DNA of 64,000 nt from Kiloniellaceae bacterium. GTDB taxonomy: Bacteria; Pseudomonadota; Alphaproteobacteria; Kiloniellales; J153. How positions within the stretch are numbered: the first letter of the stretch is position 1; every line of letters starts with the position of its first letter. Below are positions 31,973-44,931 of this stretch, one piece after another. Location: positions 1 to 64,000 of the forward strand of contig JAJFGP010000067.1 of the NCBI GenBank assembly GCA_021776055.1, written 5' to 3'. The translations under genes were made by a program, and so were the position numbers. The notes under the pieces were generated by a model that was not told the DNA's origin, did not search any database, and was given only the letters and a program-made list of their open reading frames with translations.

Positions 31973-33160
31973 CTACGAAATCGAGCCGACGCCGTAAGCA
32001 CCGACGAGCAGCTTGCCCTCGGCGAAGCGGCCAAGACAGTACGGAGTTATATCCACATCGGCGGTATGTCCCAGCGCCGTTTGCGCCAGAACCAGGCCCA
32101 CCGCCGGGGCCAGCTTGAAGCCGTGGCCGGAGAATCCGAAGGCGAGATGCAGCCCCGCTACCTCCGGCACCGGCCCGAGCACCGGGTTCCAATCGGGCGT
32201 GATGTCATAGGCACCGACCCAGCTCGCCGTTAGGTCCGCAGCGGCAAAGGGCGCCATGCGGTGGCCGATCTGGCCGCCCTGCAGCAGCACGAAATCGTCA
32301 CTGACATTTTCGTCCATGGCATCCGCATCGCTGACTGGATCGCCGTGGTCGCCGGTTCCGACCAGAACGACACCACCGCTGGCCGGCCGGAAATACATCT
32401 TGTTGGCGGTGGTCAGGTCCTTGATGACAGGTAGCTCCCGTCCATACGGCTCGGTGGATTTGAACGTCAGCACCGTATGCCGTGAGACCTCCAACGGTAT
32501 GTCGAGACCAATGCCGTCGGTCAGCGCCCGCGTCCACGGCCCCACCGCCGACACGACCATAGGCGCCTGCAAATCTCCGTCCGCCGTGCGTACACCCGTG
32601 ACCCGTCCGCCAGCCGTGATCAGGGACTGCACCGGACAGTTCGTTTTGACCACGACCCCCTTGGCGCGGGCGGCCCTCAGGAAGCTGCTCGTCGTCAGAT
32701 ACGGATCGGCGTAGCCGGACTTGGGCTCGTAGGCGATGACCGCGACATCATTGAGATTGAGCAACGGGTGGCGTGCCAGCGCCTCCGCTGGCGAGACAAC
32801 GAATGTCTCCGCTCCGGCACCCGTTTGTAGGGCCAGATTGGCGCGCATACGATCGGCGAAATCGCCCTCGGGCGCCAAGATCAAATATCCGGACCGGACA
32901 AAGCCCGCATCCGCTTCGGCATCGTCCAGCCAATCCGGGAAGGCATCGAACATCGCCAGGCTGCGCACGGTCAGCGCCGTGTTGCTTGGCACCGAATAGT
33001 GCGTGCGCACGATGGCACAGGATTTCGCCGTGCCGCCGGTGCACACCTGGCCGCGGTCGACCACACACACCTTGAGGCCGCCCAGCTTGGCCAAATGAAA
33101 GGCCGTCGAGGCGCCGACCACGCCGGCCCCGATGACGATGGCATCGAAGGTTTCAGACAT
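31973..33160 (-). CDS. FAD-dependent DAO-family oxidoreductase
   Basis: MSETFDAIVIGAGVVGASTAFHLAKLGGLKVCVVDRGQVCTGGTAKSCAIVRTHYS. Confidence 0.88.
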   Translation of the reverse strand: MSETFDAIVIGAGVVGASTAFHLAKLGGLKVCVVDRGQVCTGGTAKSCAIVRTHYSVPSNTALTVRSLAMFDAFPDWLDDAEADAGFVRSGYLILAPEGDFADRMRANLALQTGAGAETFVVSPAEALARHPLLNLNDVAVIAYEPKSGYADPYLTTSSFLRAARAKGVVVKTNCPVQSLITAGGRVTGVRTADGDLQAPMVVSAVGPWTRALTDGIGLDIPLEVSRHTVLTFKSTEPYGRELPVIKDLTTANKMYFRPASGGVVLVGTGDHGDPVSDADAMDENVSDDFVLLQGGQIGHRMAPFAAADLTASWVGAYDITPDWNPVLGPVPEVAGLHLAFGFSGHGFKLAPAVGLVLAQTALGHTADVDITPYCLGRFAEGKLLVGAYGVGSIS

Positions 33161-33325
33161 GGCAAAACCATAAGGCGGACCGCCGCGAGCCAGCAAGCGG
33201 CAATACCACCACATCACGCATTCAGTCGGATTGCCGCCAGCGGCGGTCGGTTGCGCGCTATGGTGGCGCGTGGCGCCCGCCTATCGTGCGGCGATTGTCA
33301 CCGGGATCGCGGGGAGATACGCGCC

Positions 33326-34669
33326 ATGGCTATGCCTACACAAGCCAAGTACGTCATCATCGGTGCCGGCATCCACGGCCTGTCCACCGCCTGGCACCTG
33401 GCGGAACGGTTGCGCGCCAGCGGCCGAGGCGACGGCACCGACATTTTGATCATCGACAAGGCCGGCATCGCCGCAGGCGCTAGCGGCATCGCCTGCGGCG
33501 TGGTTCGCAACAACTACTTCCAGCCGGCCATGCGCGAGCTGATGGCCCAATGTGTCGAGGTCTGGGAAAGCGACCCGAAAGCCTTCAGCTATCACCCGGT
33601 CGGCTACATGCAGATATCATCCGAGACCATGCGCGAAGACGTGGCCTCGATTCACGCTCAGCAGCAGGATATCGGCTACGAGTCCGTCTTCGTCGACGGG
33701 GCCGCAGAGTCGATGACCTACATGAAGGGCATCTTCGACGACTGGCAGGCCAAGGGCATTACCTCGGTTCTGCACGAGAAAAAAGGCGGCTATGCCAACA
33801 ACACCGCGTCCATGTACGGCCTGGCCAAGAAAGCCGAGGATTTGGGCGTGCGCATCCTCACCGGCGTCGAAGTCACCGGCTTCCGCGCCGATCACGGCTC
33901 CGCCGCCGTAGCCGCGGTGGAGACCACGCGTGGCACCATCGCCTGTGAGCAAGTGGTGATCGCCGTGGGCCCTTGGGTGAATACGCTGTGGACCAAGCTG
34001 GATCTGCCCAAAACCGTCTCCATCAAGGACTCGCAGGGGCGCCTGCACGACGATATTCCCATGTGGCGCTATTGGGCGCTGGAGGAAGGCACGTTGGGTG
34101 TCGATCCGAACCTACAGAAGACCAACGACGGCCAGATGCCGCCGGTCATCCACGTGGATACGGACGCGCCGTTGCACTCCGACGTGGACGATTCGCTGAT
34201 CACCGAGGAGATGTGGGGAATTTACTACAAGCCGGACTTCAATTTCGGCGGCATTCAGGGCGGTGCCATGCCGATCAAGGTGGAGACCCCGGTCGATCAG
34301 GTAGCCATCGACCCTTACGGCCCGGACTCGCCCGAATTCATCGTCGACGATAACTTCGCCCACATGTGGTGCTCGGCCCTGGCCTTCTGCCAGAAGCGCT
34401 TCGAGGGCCAGATCAAGCACTACAAGAAGGAGCCGTCGGGTGGTCTGGGCTGCTTTACGCCGGATTCATTCCCCGTCTTCGACCGCTTTCGCGACAACGT
34501 GACGGTGATCGCGGATTCGAACCACGGCTACAAGATGATCGGTGTCGGCAAGCTGGTCGCCGAAGAATTGCTGGGCGGCAAAAGCGCCCTGCTCGAACCG
34601 TTCCGCTTCGCCCGCTACGCCGAAGGCCGCCTACACCCAACGAGCAACAGCCCCTTCCCGTGGAGCTGA
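33326..34669 (+). CDS. FAD-dependent SoxB/DAO-family oxidoreductase
   Basis: MAMPTQAKYVIIGAGIHGLSTAWHLAERLRASGRGDGTDILIIDKAGIAAGASGIACGVVRNNYFQ. Confidence 0.88.
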   Translation: MAMPTQAKYVIIGAGIHGLSTAWHLAERLRASGRGDGTDILIIDKAGIAAGASGIACGVVRNNYFQPAMRELMAQCVEVWESDPKAFSYHPVGYMQISSETMREDVASIHAQQQDIGYESVFVDGAAESMTYMKGIFDDWQAKGITSVLHEKKGGYANNTASMYGLAKKAEDLGVRILTGVEVTGFRADHGSAAVAAVETTRGTIACEQVVIAVGPWVNTLWTKLDLPKTVSIKDSQGRLHDDIPMWRYWALEEGTLGVDPNLQKTNDGQMPPVIHVDTDAPLHSDVDDSLITEEMWGIYYKPDFNFGGIQGGAMPIKVETPVDQVAIDPYGPDSPEFIVDDNFAHMWCSALAFCQKRFEGQIKHYKKEPSGGLGCFTPDSFPVFDRFRDNVTVIADSNHGYKMIGVGKLVAEELLGGKSALLEPFRFARYAEGRLHPTSNSPFPWS

Positions 34670-34778
34670 TACTTTAGATTGTGGACTCATAATTTGGCCC
34701 CTCGTCATCCCGGACGGTAGGCTCGCTGCTGGACCATGGATCCGAGATGACGCCTTAATGAGTACAAGACCTGGTCAC

Positions 34779-35477
34779 TTAACCCACATTTTTCATCCAA
34801 CGATCGAGAAAACGATCGAGCCAATCGGATAGCGGCACGTCGTATTTTTCGGCGTCGGCGAGCTGGCGTTCGCGCGAGTGCGCATTGGGTTCCTCTAACA
34901 TATGCGCGGCCGTCTGCATCCACCGGGTCATACCCGCCACGGTGACCTCGGGATGAAACTGTAGGCCGTAGGTACTGCTGCCGTATCGGAAGGCCTGGTT
35001 CCGAAACACCGGCCCCTCGAAAAGCAACTCGGCTCCATCGGGCACCTCGAAGCCTTCGTTGTGCCAGTGATAGACGTGCGATAGCCCGGCGGCCAGACCA
35101 TCGGCGGCGGGGGTCGCTTGCACCGGCACATAGCCAATCTCGTGCAGCCCTTCGGGGTGCCGCGCGACCGGCGCGCCAAGCGCTCGCGCCAATAGCTGGG
35201 CGCCCAGGCAAAAACCGAGGAACGGTTTGCCTGTCTCCAGCCAGCCCTCGATCCAGTCTATTTCAGCCAGAACGTGTCCGTGGTTCGCACCGTCGTTGAC
35301 GCTTTCCGCACCGCCATAGACCACCACGGCGATGTGGTCGGCCGTCGGGTCCGGTAGTACTTCACCCTTGCCCGGACAGCACCACTCCACGGCATAGCCC
35401 ATCTCCATCAGGCGCACCGAGGCACGGTCGTCGCGTTTGCTGACCGGATGGTCGATCAGGAGGACCTTTTTCTTCAT
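34779..35477 (-). CDS. Class I glutamine amidotransferase
   Basis: KPFLGFCLGAQLLARALGAPVARHPEG...QFHPEV catalytic motifs. Confidence 0.88.
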   Translation of the reverse strand: MKKKVLLIDHPVSKRDDRASVRLMEMGYAVEWCCPGKGEVLPDPTADHIAVVVYGGAESVNDGANHGHVLAEIDWIEGWLETGKPFLGFCLGAQLLARALGAPVARHPEGLHEIGYVPVQATPAADGLAAGLSHVYHWHNEGFEVPDGAELLFEGPVFRNQAFRYGSSTYGLQFHPEVTVAGMTRWMQTAAHMLEEPNAHSRERQLADAEKYDVPLSDWLDRFLDRWMKNVG

Positions 35478-36178
35478 TCTCTCCGTTCCGGTGGCGGATT
35501 AGCACGCAGAAAGGCGTGCATGTGGTGCTCGGCTTGCGCCGGAGCATACAAGAATTCCGGCCCGATGGGACAGGCCCGCCGCGCCCGGCAGCCTAACGTC
35601 AGGCAATCGCCTCCCGCCGGCGTCGCAATATGCCCCGCACAGGCCGGAACATCATAGCCGGGATTCGTAAATGCATTGACCGGGCAGGTGCTTAGGCAAG
35701 GTTTCTCTGCGCAGGTATCGCAGGGGCGCGGCCGCTCAATCCGTGCCGGCACGTCAATGGTCTCGGCGAAAACCAGGGCCCCGCGATAGGCATGCCATAA
35801 GCCATAGTCCGGGTGAATGAGGATGCCAAGAGGCGACTCGGCGACCGGCTCGGCCCGCTTGGCCCAGGCAACGAACGGCCGGTACGGCGGGCCACCGAAG
35901 GGAAACAACGCCTCGCCTCCCATCTCCGCCGCGACCGCACCGAGAATTCGCGCCGTCCATCGGTCGAGCGAGTCCGAACCCGTGGCAAATTCTGGCGAGG
36001 CGCTGAAGGCCCGCCACATCTCCGGCCCGACGTTGCCAACAAGCACCAGGCTTCGCACAGCCCGACCATCGGTGAGCGCCGGCACAGCATCCGCCTGTTC
36101 GGGATAAAACCCACCGCGAGCGATCAGGCCGTGCGCCTGCAATGCTGCATCGATCAAACCATAGTTGGAAGTCGTCAT
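35474..36178 (-). CDS. Cys-rich Fe-S (ferredoxin-like) protein
   Basis: CDTCAEKPCLSTCPVNAFTNPGYDVPACAGHIATPAGGDCLTLGCRARRACPIG. Confidence 0.7.
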   Translation of the reverse strand: MTTSNYGLIDAALQAHGLIARGGFYPEQADAVPALTDGRAVRSLVLVGNVGPEMWRAFSASPEFATGSDSLDRWTARILGAVAAEMGGEALFPFGGPPYRPFVAWAKRAEPVAESPLGILIHPDYGLWHAYRGALVFAETIDVPARIERPRPCDTCAEKPCLSTCPVNAFTNPGYDVPACAGHIATPAGGDCLTLGCRARRACPIGPEFLYAPAQAEHHMHAFLRANPPPERRE

Positions 36179-36189
36179 ATAGCAGGCAA

Positions 36190-36510
36190 CTACACCGGCG
36201 GCCGGGCGGCGGCCATGTCGTAGTCGCGGAAGACCTCGGCAACACGGATGCGGTAGTCGCTGAAGACGCTTGCCCGCCCCTCCTCCTGGGCGGCGCGATG
36301 GGGCGGCCGCTGGTACCACGCCTCAACGGCGGCGCGGTCGCGCCAGAACGACAGCGAGACGTATCGGTTTGCCGTGGTCATGCTCTGAAACCGCTCGACC
36401 GAGAGGAAGCCGTCGATCCCCTGCAGCTCATCGCGCAAGCCCGCTGCCAAATCGAAATAACGTTGTCCCGACTTGGGATCGATTTCGACCTCGAAGATCA
36501 CCGCGATCAT
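36190..36510 (-). CDS. Antibiotic biosynthesis monooxygenase (ABM) domain protein
   Basis: MIAVIFEVEIDPKSGQRYFDLAAGLRDELQGIDGFLSVERFQSMTTANRYVSLSFWRDRAAVEAWY. Confidence 0.85.
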   Translation of the reverse strand: MIAVIFEVEIDPKSGQRYFDLAAGLRDELQGIDGFLSVERFQSMTTANRYVSLSFWRDRAAVEAWYQRPPHRAAQEEGRASVFSDYRIRVAEVFRDYDMAAARPPV

Positions 36511-36630
36511 GCTGCATCCTCCACAATATCGGCGCGGCGTTTGCCGCAGACGGCGGCAATATGCGCAGAAGTTTTCCAGGAATGCGACCCGCCGCGTGGC
36601 CAATAGGTGCAACCAGATCGCCCAGAGTGT

Positions 36631-36984
36631 TCAGACCTCCGGCCCTTGCGCGATCTGCCGACGATCTTGCCACGATTCGCCAGCCGCGACGATGCAGCTT
36701 TGTCCCCCAGGGACGGTCACGATGACGGTCCATGTGGCGCCGTCGTTGCTGGTGAAAAGCTCGACCAGGCCGCCGTTGGTGGCTAGACCCATGGCAATCG
36801 GTGTTTCGGCATATCGGCCGCCCAGTTGCTCGACCATACGGGTGCGCGTCGTGCATGGCGCGGACGATTGTGCGTGCGCCCCGGAAGCCATGTTGAGCAA
36901 CAAGGCCAGGGCGATCGCCACGGCACCGAACACTCTCAAGAAAGCCGATCTCGGCGTCTCGTTGGCGGTGAGGTTCGCGAACAT
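36631..36984 (-). CDS. Secreted hypothetical protein
   Basis: MFANLTANETPRSAFLRVFGAVAIALALLLNMASGAHAQS signal peptide. Confidence 0.6.
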   Translation of the reverse strand: MFANLTANETPRSAFLRVFGAVAIALALLLNMASGAHAQSSAPCTTRTRMVEQLGGRYAETPIAMGLATNGGLVELFTSNDGATWTVIVTVPGGQSCIVAAGESWQDRRQIAQGPEV

Positions 36985-37148
36985 GGCTTGCTCCTTTCGC
37001 TTTCGGCCAGATGGCCTCGGCCGACGGTTTCGCTTACCTCTAAGATGTTGGATGTGTAGATCGCTGGTGGCTGTGACGCGCGTCACTGATCACGCAAGCT
37101 TGACAGCGCGTGATGTCCGATCCAGCCGTCTGGGAGTCTCGCGGCGGA

Positions 37149-37721
37149 TCAGTCGGGTACTGCGATGCCCCGCCGTTCGGCCATGCGCCGGCCCAACTCG
37201 ACCCGGTCGGTGTCGGTCAGGCACTTGCGCGCGCGCATCAACACAACGGTGTTTTCCCAGGCCAGGTGACGACGCTGCGTCTCGGCAAAGGTAAAGGCGC
37301 TCATCAGAAAGCGCGCCGGATCGGCAAAGGCTTGACCGCCGACCAAGCGTTCGACATCGCTGCATAGGTCGTCGTTCAGGCGCCGATCTGTCTTGTGCTC
37401 CTGAAGCAACAGCTGGAACATTTGCTCGATGTCATCGCCGGCTGCGGCACGGCGCCGCATGAGCGGGAACAGGTCTTCCTCCTCGTCGGCGATATGCAGG
37501 GGCAAGTCTTGGCGAAGGTAGTCGCGCGCCGCCTCCAACTCTTCGGCGGTGGCGCCGTGGCGAGGATTGTGGAGTAGACGGTCGAGCACGTCGCACAGGG
37601 CCAACTGCTGAGCGTGATCGGATTCGATGACGGCAATGGGGTGCCGAAAAGCTTCCGGCGCGTGTGATGTGCGGGCGAACCGCGCCCCCGGTTCGTCTGT
37701 TGATGCCTTGAGTGCATACAT
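37149..37721 (-). CDS. Hemerythrin HHE domain protein
   Basis: PIAVIESDHAQQLALCDVLDRLL...LHIADEEEDLFPLMRRRAAAGDDIEQMFQLLLQEHKTD. Confidence 0.85.
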   Translation of the reverse strand: MYALKASTDEPGARFARTSHAPEAFRHPIAVIESDHAQQLALCDVLDRLLHNPRHGATAEELEAARDYLRQDLPLHIADEEEDLFPLMRRRAAAGDDIEQMFQLLLQEHKTDRRLNDDLCSDVERLVGGQAFADPARFLMSAFTFAETQRRHLAWENTVVLMRARKCLTDTDRVELGRRMAERRGIAVPD

Positions 37722-37894
37722 GGCGGTCTCTCCTTCCCGGCAGACGTTAGACTGCCGCAGAATTATGGTTAACGGACTTCCGGGCCAGCCGCATTGATCC
37801 GGATCAATTGGCCGTGCAACTTGGTCGATCGTGGCGAGGCGGAATCCGCGAGGCCTTTTCCGCGGGCCGTGAACGGTGATAGACAGTTGCGTTC

Positions 37895-37910
37895 ACTTGT
37901 ATAGACAAGC
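37895..37910. promoter_or_regulatory. Candidate HutC operator upstream of hutH
   Basis: ACTTGTATAGACAAGC, 15/16 identical to the hutC-site reverse complement. Confidence 0.8.
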
Positions 37911-37924
37911 CAGGACTCGCCGCC

Positions 37925-39484
37925 ATGGCCCGACCCGAACCGTTCCAACTTTCCCCCGGCGCCCTAACGCTGGCCGACCTGCGCGCCCTGTGGGCCCAGT
38001 CGCGCCCGATCACTCTCGATCCGGCCTACATCGGGGCCATCGAGGCATCGGCGGAAACCGTGGCCGCTGTCCTGCGGGACGGCAAACGGGTTTACGGCGT
38101 CAACACCGGCTTCGGCAGCTTGGCGCGCAACACCATCGATGCCGATCAGCTGGGCGAATTGCAGCGCCGTCTGGTGCTTTCCCACAGTGCCGGCGTCGGC
38201 GCGCCGCTGAGCGAGCGGGTCGTGCGCCTAATCCTGATCCTCAAGATCAATGCTCTGGCGCGCGGCTACTCGGGCATTCGCCTTGAGGTCATCGAGACTT
38301 TGCTGGCACTGGTGAACGGCGACGCAATGCCGGTCATTCCGGCAAAGGGGTCGGTCGGCGCCTCGGGCGACCTGGCGCCGCTGGCGCATTTGTCCGGGGT
38401 GCTTCTCGGAGAGGGCGAGGTCGACTTGGCCGGTAAGCGCATGCCCGCCGCGACGGCCTTGAAGCGCCTAAAAATGCGTCCGATTGAGTTGGGCGCCAAG
38501 GAAGGCCTGGCACTGCTGAACGGCACCCAGGTGTCGACGGCGCTGGCCCTGGACGGCCTGTTCGCGGCCATCGACGTGTTTACTGCCGCGCTAACCGCTG
38601 GCGCGATGAGCGTGGACGCGGCGCTGGGCAGCGACACCCCTTTCGACCCACGCATCCACGAGGTGCGTGGCCAGCCGGGGCAGATCGCCGTTGCCCGGTT
38701 GCTTGGCGGCCTGCTTGCCGGCAGCGGCATTCGCACCTCGCACCTGGATTGCGATCGGGTGCAGGACCCCTACTCCCTGCGCTGCCAGCCACAGGTCATG
38801 GGCGCGGCACTTGACGTGATGGGATCCGCCGCCGCCATGCTGGAGCGGGAGGCGAACGCCGTCTCCGACAACCCACTGGTCTTTGCCGACACGGGCGAGA
38901 TCCTCTCCGGCGGCAACTTCCATGCCGAGCCCGTGGCCATGGCGGCGGATATGATCGCTATCGCCATCGCCGAGATCGGCGCCTTGTCGGAGCGGCGCAT
39001 CGCCCTGCTCACCGATGCGCACATGAGCGCCCTCCCCGCCTTCCTAGTGGCGGAGCCCGGCCTCAATTCCGGCTTCATGATCGCACATGTCACCGCCGCC
39101 GCCCTGGCCAGCGACAACAAGGCCCTAGCGCATCCCGCCAGCGTCGATAGCCTGCCCACTTCGGCGAACCAGGAGGATCACGTCTCCATGGCCACGAATG
39201 GCGCGCGGCGCTTGGGCGAGATGGCCTTCAACAGCAGCAACATCGTCGCCATCGAGTTGCTTGCCGCCGCGCAGGGTATCGACCTGCGCCAACCGCTTAC
39301 CACCAGCCCACCCTTGCAAAAGGCCCTCGCCGCGATCCGCGGCCGCGCGGCGTTCCTCGATCACGACCGGGCGATGGCTCCGGACATAACCGCCGTGCAT
39401 GGGTTAATCGCCGAAGGCTGGTTCAGCCGCGCTCTGGCCAACACCGACGGACTGTTGGGGCTCGCTACGCCTAAGCCTTTGTAG
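37925..39484 (+). CDS. hutH: Histidine ammonia-lyase
   Basis: [19 protein letters not shown] motif [23 protein letters not shown]. Confidence 0.97.
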   Translation: MARPEPFQLSPGALTLADLRALWAQSRPITLDPAYIGAIEASAETVAAVLRDGKRVYGVNTGFGSLARNTIDADQLGELQRRLVLSHSAGVGAPLSERVVRLILILKINALARGYSGIRLEVIETLLALVNGDAMPVIPAKGSVGASGDLAPLAHLSGVLLGEGEVDLAGKRMPAATALKRLKMRPIELGAKEGLALLNGTQVSTALALDGLFAAIDVFTAALTAGAMSVDAALGSDTPFDPRIHEVRGQPGQIAVARLLGGLLAGSGIRTSHLDCDRVQDPYSLRCQPQVMGAALDVMGSAAAMLEREANAVSDNPLVFADTGEILSGGNFHAEPVAMAADMIAIAIAEIGALSERRIALLTDAHMSALPAFLVAEPGLNSGFMIAHVTAAALASDNKALAHPASVDSLPTSANQEDHVSMATNGARRLGEMAFNSSNIVAIELLAAAQGIDLRQPLTTSPPLQKALAAIRGRAAFLDHDRAMAPDITAVHGLIAEGWFSRALANTDGLLGLATPKPL

Positions 39485-40532
39485 ACGTGTCCGAGTCTCG
39501 CCGGGGTGCGCCCACGGTCCAGGTATAGCCACTGCGTAGCAGGGCGTTCAGATCGGGGGTCTTGCCCGTCCCCGTGGCCTTCGCAACTTGGTCTCCGACC
39601 TGCCGCTCGTAGCTGGGTGCCGGATCGCAATAGATGACACCCAGGGCAACCGGCATCGTGGGCGGCGTCATTCGGGCGAGCAGGCCGGCCAGTGTCCGAT
39701 TGGATTCGTCGTGCATCAGTAGATCGGCCTCTGTCACCCCGTCCTCACCAATCCGCACCACCTCAAGCTCGAGAGTGCCGGCGCGGATACGCAAACCTTT
39801 TTCGCCGTCGGCGCCAAAGCGCATTGGCTTGCCGTGTTCCACATGAATCTGCCGATCCGCGGCAACGTCGCGCTCGGTGAATTCTGCAAAGACGCCGTCG
39901 TTGTAGACAATGCAGTTCTGCAGAATCTCGACCAGGGACGCTCCCTTGTGCGCGTACGCCCGTGCTAAGACGCCCGGCAGGTGCTTCTGCTGGGTATCCA
40001 CGGCGCGGGCGACGAACCGGGCGCTGGTGCCAAGGGCAAAGACGGCGGCGGAAACCGGCGCCTCGATCGAGCCTTCCGGTGTGGACGGTGTGCGCGTGCC
40101 GGCCCGCGATGTGGGCGAGTACTGACCCTTGGTCAGGCCGTATATTTCATTATTGAAAAGAAGAATTTGCACGTCGACGTTACGACGCAGGATGTGCAAA
40201 AGATGATTGCCGCCGATTGACAGCGAGTCGCCGTCGCCGGTCGCAATCCAGACGTCTAGTTCCGGATTAGCCAGCTTGATACCCGTGGCGATCGCCGGGG
40301 CGCGGCCGTGGATGGTATGGAAGCCATACGTCGACAGATAGTACGGAAAGCGCGCCGCGCAGCCGATGCCGGAGACAAAGACGGTCTGCTCCGGTCGGGC
40401 GCCGACGTCGGACAAGGTCCGCTGCACGGCCTTCAGGATGGCGTAATCGCCACAGCCAGGGCACCAGCGCACCTCTTGGTCCGAGGCATATTCCTTCGGC
40501 AATCGTTTCTCGACGGGGGCGACAACGTTCAT
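39471..40532 (-). CDS. 2-oxoacid:ferredoxin oxidoreductase beta subunit
   Basis: [91 protein letters not shown]. Confidence 0.94.
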   Translation of the reverse strand: MNVVAPVEKRLPKEYASDQEVRWCPGCGDYAILKAVQRTLSDVGARPEQTVFVSGIGCAARFPYYLSTYGFHTIHGRAPAIATGIKLANPELDVWIATGDGDSLSIGGNHLLHILRRNVDVQILLFNNEIYGLTKGQYSPTSRAGTRTPSTPEGSIEAPVSAAVFALGTSARFVARAVDTQQKHLPGVLARAYAHKGASLVEILQNCIVYNDGVFAEFTERDVAADRQIHVEHGKPMRFGADGEKGLRIRAGTLELEVVRIGEDGVTEADLLMHDESNRTLAGLLARMTPPTMPVALGVIYCDPAPSYERQVGDQVAKATGTGKTPDLNALLRSGYTWTVGAPRRDSDTSTKA

Positions 40533-40533
40533 G

Positions 40534-42402
<1,869 letters not shown>

Positions 42403-42577
42403 CAACGAACTCTCCTTCGGCTGGCCGAACCAGGGTCTTGTCCCGCGCAGGTATAGGCCAACCTGACGGTCCTAGAAAGTGCCAACCGGCAGACCATCCC
42501 AACTCGTCGCATGCCCGCGGGTTCTTGTGCTCATTGGAGCGTTCCAGGTTTTCCGGGCCAGGGCGCGTCACGTCGCG

Positions 42578-43906
42578 TCACGATTCGGTGACTTTGACCT
42601 CAGAATCCTCCAAAACAGCCAGCATATCTTTGATCCGGATCAGTTTCCGCCGGGGCGCGCCGGCCGGGGCCGCGGCACCTTCGGCCGCCTCGATCCGCTG
42701 CCAGTCGGCAAATGAGACCGGGCGCACGCCACGCTCCACCAGAAGAGCCTCCAGGGCCGGACTGCCGGGCCGGGCGCCTTCGGCGATGTCCTCGCCAATC
42801 TGCCGGGCCGCCGTATCGCCGTCGGCCTTGTTGGTGCCGATGACACCCACCGGGCCGCGCTTGGCCCAGCCGACCGCATAAAGCCCCGGCGCCACGCGGC
42901 CATCGCGATTGGTCACCACGCCTTTGGCCTCGTCCACGGGAACATCGGCCAACGGCGGCATACGATAGCCGATAGCCGATATGACAGCGCCGCACGGAAT
43001 CTCGAAGAACTCTCCCGTACCCACGGCGCGCCCACTGTCCACGCGCGTCCGCTCCAGGCGCAGCCCGCTTACCCGGCCGTCACCGAGCACCTCCACCGGT
43101 TTGGCGCAGAATAGAAAATGCACACGCTTGGGCTTTTCGCCCGGCGGGCGCTCCGCAAAACCACGCAAGGTCGCCAGGTTCTTTTCCCGTAGGCGGCGGT
43201 CGCGGTCCGACATCTCATCGTCGACTTGTGCCGGAATCTGGGCCGGGTCGACCATCGGCGCGCAGGCCGCCAGATCGCCCATCTCGGTCAATTCCTTGTT
43301 GGTGAACTTGGCCTCTGCTGGACCGCGTCGACCGATAAGATAGACGTCCTCGATGGGGGCTTGGTGGATTGCCTTGGCCGCATGGTCCGCCAAGTCGGTA
43401 GCGGCCATCTCGGCCGGCGTCTTGACCAGAACCCGCGCCACGTCGATGGCCACGTTGCCATTGCCGATCACGGCGACCGCGGACGTGTTTAGGTCCGGGT
43501 TGAGATCGCAAAAATCCGGGTGGCCGTTGTACCAGCCGACGAAAGCCGCCGCACCGTAAACGCCGGTTGCATCCGATCCGGGTATGCCCAAAGGCCGGTC
43601 GAGCGGCGCCCCCGTTGCCAGCACCACCGCATCATAAAAACCGCGTAGCTCGTCCAAACTTACATCGCGGCCGAGAACCACGTTGCCATAGTAGCCAACG
43701 CGGGGCTCCTGGGCGGTGCGCGCAAAAGCACGAGAGACGCCCTTGGTGCTCTGATGGTCGGGGGCCACGCCGCCACGGATCAGGCCAAATGGGGTGGGCA
43801 GTGCCTCGATGAAATCGACGTGGCAAGCCGCGTCCGCCCGCAACAGGGCGGCAGCGGCGTAGAAACCGCTCGGCCCGGCACCGACGATGGCTACCTGCAC
43901 GGGCAT
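42578..43906 (-). CDS. Ferredoxin-NADP+ reductase (FprA/adrenodoxin-reductase type)
   Basis: MPVQVAIVGAGPSGFYAAAALLRADAACHVDFIEALPTPFGLIRGGVAPDHQSTKGV. Confidence 0.9.
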   Translation of the reverse strand: MPVQVAIVGAGPSGFYAAAALLRADAACHVDFIEALPTPFGLIRGGVAPDHQSTKGVSRAFARTAQEPRVGYYGNVVLGRDVSLDELRGFYDAVVLATGAPLDRPLGIPGSDATGVYGAAAFVGWYNGHPDFCDLNPDLNTSAVAVIGNGNVAIDVARVLVKTPAEMAATDLADHAAKAIHQAPIEDVYLIGRRGPAEAKFTNKELTEMGDLAACAPMVDPAQIPAQVDDEMSDRDRRLREKNLATLRGFAERPPGEKPKRVHFLFCAKPVEVLGDGRVSGLRLERTRVDSGRAVGTGEFFEIPCGAVISAIGYRMPPLADVPVDEAKGVVTNRDGRVAPGLYAVGWAKRGPVGVIGTNKADGDTAARQIGEDIAEGARPGSPALEALLVERGVRPVSFADWQRIEAAEGAAAPAGAPRRKLIRIKDMLAVLEDSEVKVTES

Positions 43907-44077
43907 AGCCAGCCTCAAATCTCCTAAGCCAGTGCTCCAGGACGCTCAGGAATGGCCAGCGCTTCGGCGCACTCCCCCTCACCCGCAGGCAATGTCTTAA
44001 CGCAAGGTTGCGAAGGTCGCAACGCGGCTTGGAATCGTTACCAGAGTCTTACCACAACCCATTGCTTTATCGCGCTT

Positions 44078-44106
44078 TGTCGCGATTCAGACAGCTTCAG
44101 TCGCGA
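44078..44106. promoter_or_regulatory. Candidate 21-bp-period operator upstream of corrinoid gene
   Basis: TGTCGCGA-N13-AGTCGCGA. Confidence 0.5.
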
Positions 44107-44202
44107 CTGACGTAGCCGCCTAGGAGGGCATGCGGTCCAGAATACATCCAGCACAGGTGCCCTGGGGCACCCGTGAAGGGAGGCTTTTACGAGGACGTTA
44201 AG

Positions 44203-44919
<717 letters not shown>

Positions 44920-44931
44920 GGGAACTCACGT

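Noticed and set aside
31257-32192. Full 311-aa ORF as the AllA-like protein
   Set aside because: The N-terminal ~90 residues are Arg/Gly-rich read-through into the neighbouring gene; the conserved protein starts at the GTG near 31919.
43907-44202. Possible cobalamin riboswitch upstream of the corrinoid operon
   Set aside because: Small hairpins (GTTGCGA-AGG-TCGCAAC; GGTGCC-CTGG-GGCACC) are present, but I could not identify a B12-box or the expected riboswitch core.
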